In this document: piece after piece, positions 62,925-64,000 of the stretch | Layout of the letters: every line of letters starts with the position of its first letter | Position numbering within the stretch: position 1 is the stretch's first letter | Origin: an uncultured Christensenellaceae bacterium | Lineage (GTDB): Bacteria; Bacillota; Clostridia; Christensenellales; UBA3700 | Assembly (NCBI GenBank): GCA_944381325.1 | Contig: CALWKS010000004.1 | Location: forward strand, 257,020-321,019 | DNA length: 64,000 nucleotides | Reading direction: 5' to 3' | The notes under the pieces: generated by a model | The model's database searches: none | What the model saw: only the letters and a program-made list of their open reading frames with translations | What the model was told of the DNA's origin: nothing | Translations under genes and position numbers: made by a program

Positions 62925-63464
62925 TCAGCGCTCGTCTTTAAGGAATATATCCTTATAGCTGTCGATTGCCTTTTGGATGACCTCGAGGGTCTTATCGCGG
63001 CTGTACATCTCCAGCACTTTCATCGTCTTCCCTTCCAGTTGTTTGTATACGCCGAAGAAATGTTTTATTTCTGCAAGAATATGCGGCGGCAGATCGGTAA
63101 TATCGCGGTAGCAGTTCCAGGTCGGCTCTTTAAACGGCACTGCCACGACCTTTATATCCTCCGCGCCGTCGTCGATCATCGTGATATGTCCTATCGGATA
63201 GCAGCGCACCAGAGACATGCTGCTGATCGCCTCGCTGCACAATACCAGTACGTCAAGCGGGTCTCCGTCGTCCGCATACGTGCGCGGAATAAAACCGTAG
63301 TTTGCAGGATAGTGCGTAGAGGTGTACAGTATTCTGTCAAGAATAAGCATACCCGTCTGCTTGTCCACTTCGTACTTGTTTTTGCTGCCCTTCGGGATCT
63401 CGATAACGCTGATAAAATCTTCCGGGGTTATTCTCTCCGGATTGATGTCGTGCCAGATATTCAT
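62925..63464 (-). CDS. ppa: Inorganic pyrophosphatase, family I
   Basis: This soluble family I pyrophosphatase hydrolyses PPi from biosynthesis. The 179-residue protein has FISVIEIPKGSKNKYEVDKQ, ILDRILYTSTHYPANYGFIP and the metal signature DDGDPLDVLVL, with the later acidic cluster (MIDDGAEDIKVVAV). Length and motifs match the prokaryotic enzymes. The start at 63464 (MNIWHDINPE) has GGGAAGG 4-9 nt upstream; the frame opens at 63506 but reads through that site. comEC follows after 29 bp. Confidence 0.96.
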   Translation of the reverse strand: MNIWHDINPERITPEDFISVIEIPKGSKNKYEVDKQTGMLILDRILYTSTHYPANYGFIPRTYADDGDPLDVLVLCSEAISSMSLVRCYPIGHITMIDDGAEDIKVVAVPFKEPTWNCYRDITDLPPHILAEIKHFFGVYKQLEGKTMKVLEMYSRDKTLEVIQKAIDSYKDIFLKDER

Positions 63465-63620
63465 TTTCCTTCCCTCACCTGAAATAAACTGCTTAAACGC
63501 CCTCACAATCGCCGTTTTGTCTTAAAAAGGCGTTTTTCGCGCTTTATGTATATATTATACAATATAACCCGCGTAAAATCTATACAAACAGAAAAATTTT
63601 TATAAACAATTTGTAATTTA

Positions 63621-63649
63621 TTGCAAAAGCGTCGATTCTATGCTAATAT
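63621..63649 (+). promoter_or_regulatory. Promoter of tRNA-Leu
   Basis: TTGCAA (63621-63626), a 17-bp spacer and TGC-TAATAT (63644-63649) form an extended -10 promoter 21 bp before the tRNA. Confidence 0.65.
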
Positions 63650-63670
63650 AAAAAAGCACTAAAACCGCTT

Positions 63671-63757
63671 GCCGAAGTGGTGGAACTGGCAGACGCGCCG
63701 GACTCAAAATCCGGTGATGGCGACATCGTGCGGGTTCAAGTCCCGCCTTCGGCACCA
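63671..63757 (+). tRNA. tRNA-Leu(CAA)
   Basis: An 87-nt class II tRNA. The acceptor arms GCCGAAG and CTTCGGC pair perfectly and are followed by ACCA encoded in the gene. The anticodon stem CCGGA/TCCGG holds loop CTCAAAA, giving anticodon CAA for UUG. The long variable arm (GATGGCGACATC) is typical of leucine, and the T arm GCGGG-TTCAAGT-CCCGC is regular. Confidence 0.97.
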
Positions 63758-63764
63758 AGCATGA

Positions 63765-63800
63765 AAAATACGAACCCTGTAAATTCAAGGTTCGTATTTT
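63765..63800 (+). terminator. Intrinsic terminator after tRNA-Leu
   Basis: AAAATACGAACC and GGTTCGTATTTT form a 12-bp stem with a 12-nt loop, followed by TCTTTGC. The remaining 200 bases to the window end are AT-rich and show no gene. Confidence 0.75.
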
Positions 63801-64000
63801 TCTTTGCAAAAGATTGGTTTGGTATTATTCTATAATTTGATAAATTATATCTAATAAATCAAACAATTATCTTTTAAAATAAGCTTCAAATAATCTTCTA
63901 TCCGATTATTTCTTTTCCTTAGTTATTTATTTTTCTTCAAAAAGTTTATACTTCTCTACTCTGTTAAATTAGTTACATTAACTAACTATTATTGGAAGGG

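Noticed and set aside
63618..63809. A 63-codon minus-strand frame over the tRNA gene
   Set aside because: It runs through tRNA-Leu and its terminator, so it is not a gene.
63671..64000. Integration site of a mobile element at tRNA-Leu
   Set aside because: The tRNA is a common target type, but no integrase, repeat of the tRNA end or mobile gene is visible before the window ends.

Overview
The window looks like a chromosome segment of an uncultured Gram-positive, low-to-mid-GC anaerobe of the class Clostridia; a Christensenellales-like gut lineage is my guess and is not proven by the sequence. Supporting signs are strong GGAGG-type ribosome sites, Firmicutes-style neighbourhoods (tilS-hpt, secG/smpB, pgk-tpiA, comEC-holA), a spore-germination pair (cwlJ-gerQ), two iron alcohol dehydrogenases and an oxygen-sensitive radical SAM maturase. 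There are no rRNA genes, CRISPR arrays, insertion sequences or prophage genes. One tRNA gene is present.

Layout. 1-22054 is a cell-surface region: a giant secreted protein cut by the left edge, a 2,436-residue lipoprotein with two InlB-type repeats and five diverged ~290-residue modules, a short plus-strand cwlJ-gerQ island, a small lipoprotein, and a 3,149-residue protein made of about 30 MBG-like beta modules. 22268-30866 holds a sulfatase-maturase-like radical SAM enzyme, alanine racemase, an Fe-alcohol dehydrogenase, a membrane-anchored GH30-like glycosidase, MscL, and the glycolytic pair pgk-tpiA. 31153-36505 carries two small XRE regulators with striking dyads at their promoters, the methionine pair metY-metAA (O-acetylhomoserine route), smpB, secG, a ferritin-like protein and a PH-domain membrane protein. 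36571-48820 holds phosphoglucomutase, a Na/Ca exchanger, a VanW protein, a tightly packed five-gene run (tilS-hpt-cca-rmuC-PHP), a membrane protein of unknown function and a phospholipase C-like protein.

48949-54074 holds a second Fe-alcohol dehydrogenase, a two-component system and, divergent from it, the most interesting part of the window. This is a pair of tandem, about 137-nt intergenic transcripts with the same promoter (11-bp-period direct repeats, then TATAATGAAG), the same fold plan (a GGAG-containing arm pairing with a CTCC-containing arm just before an intrinsic terminator) and the same C/U-rich loop motifs. They look like two paralogous small RNAs with anti-Shine-Dalgarno motifs, possibly controlled by the neighbouring response regulator. 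A nitrilase-like gene that has lost its catalytic residues follows directly.

54075-63757 holds cdaA-DUF1015-lysC, then ppa-comEC-holA-membrane protein-M28-like pseudopeptidase, and ends with tRNA-Leu(CAA). Three predicted proteins here (nitrilase-like, M28-like, ComEC C-terminal domain) keep their fold signatures but lack catalytic or metal residues. All calls come from reading the sequence. No database search was possible.
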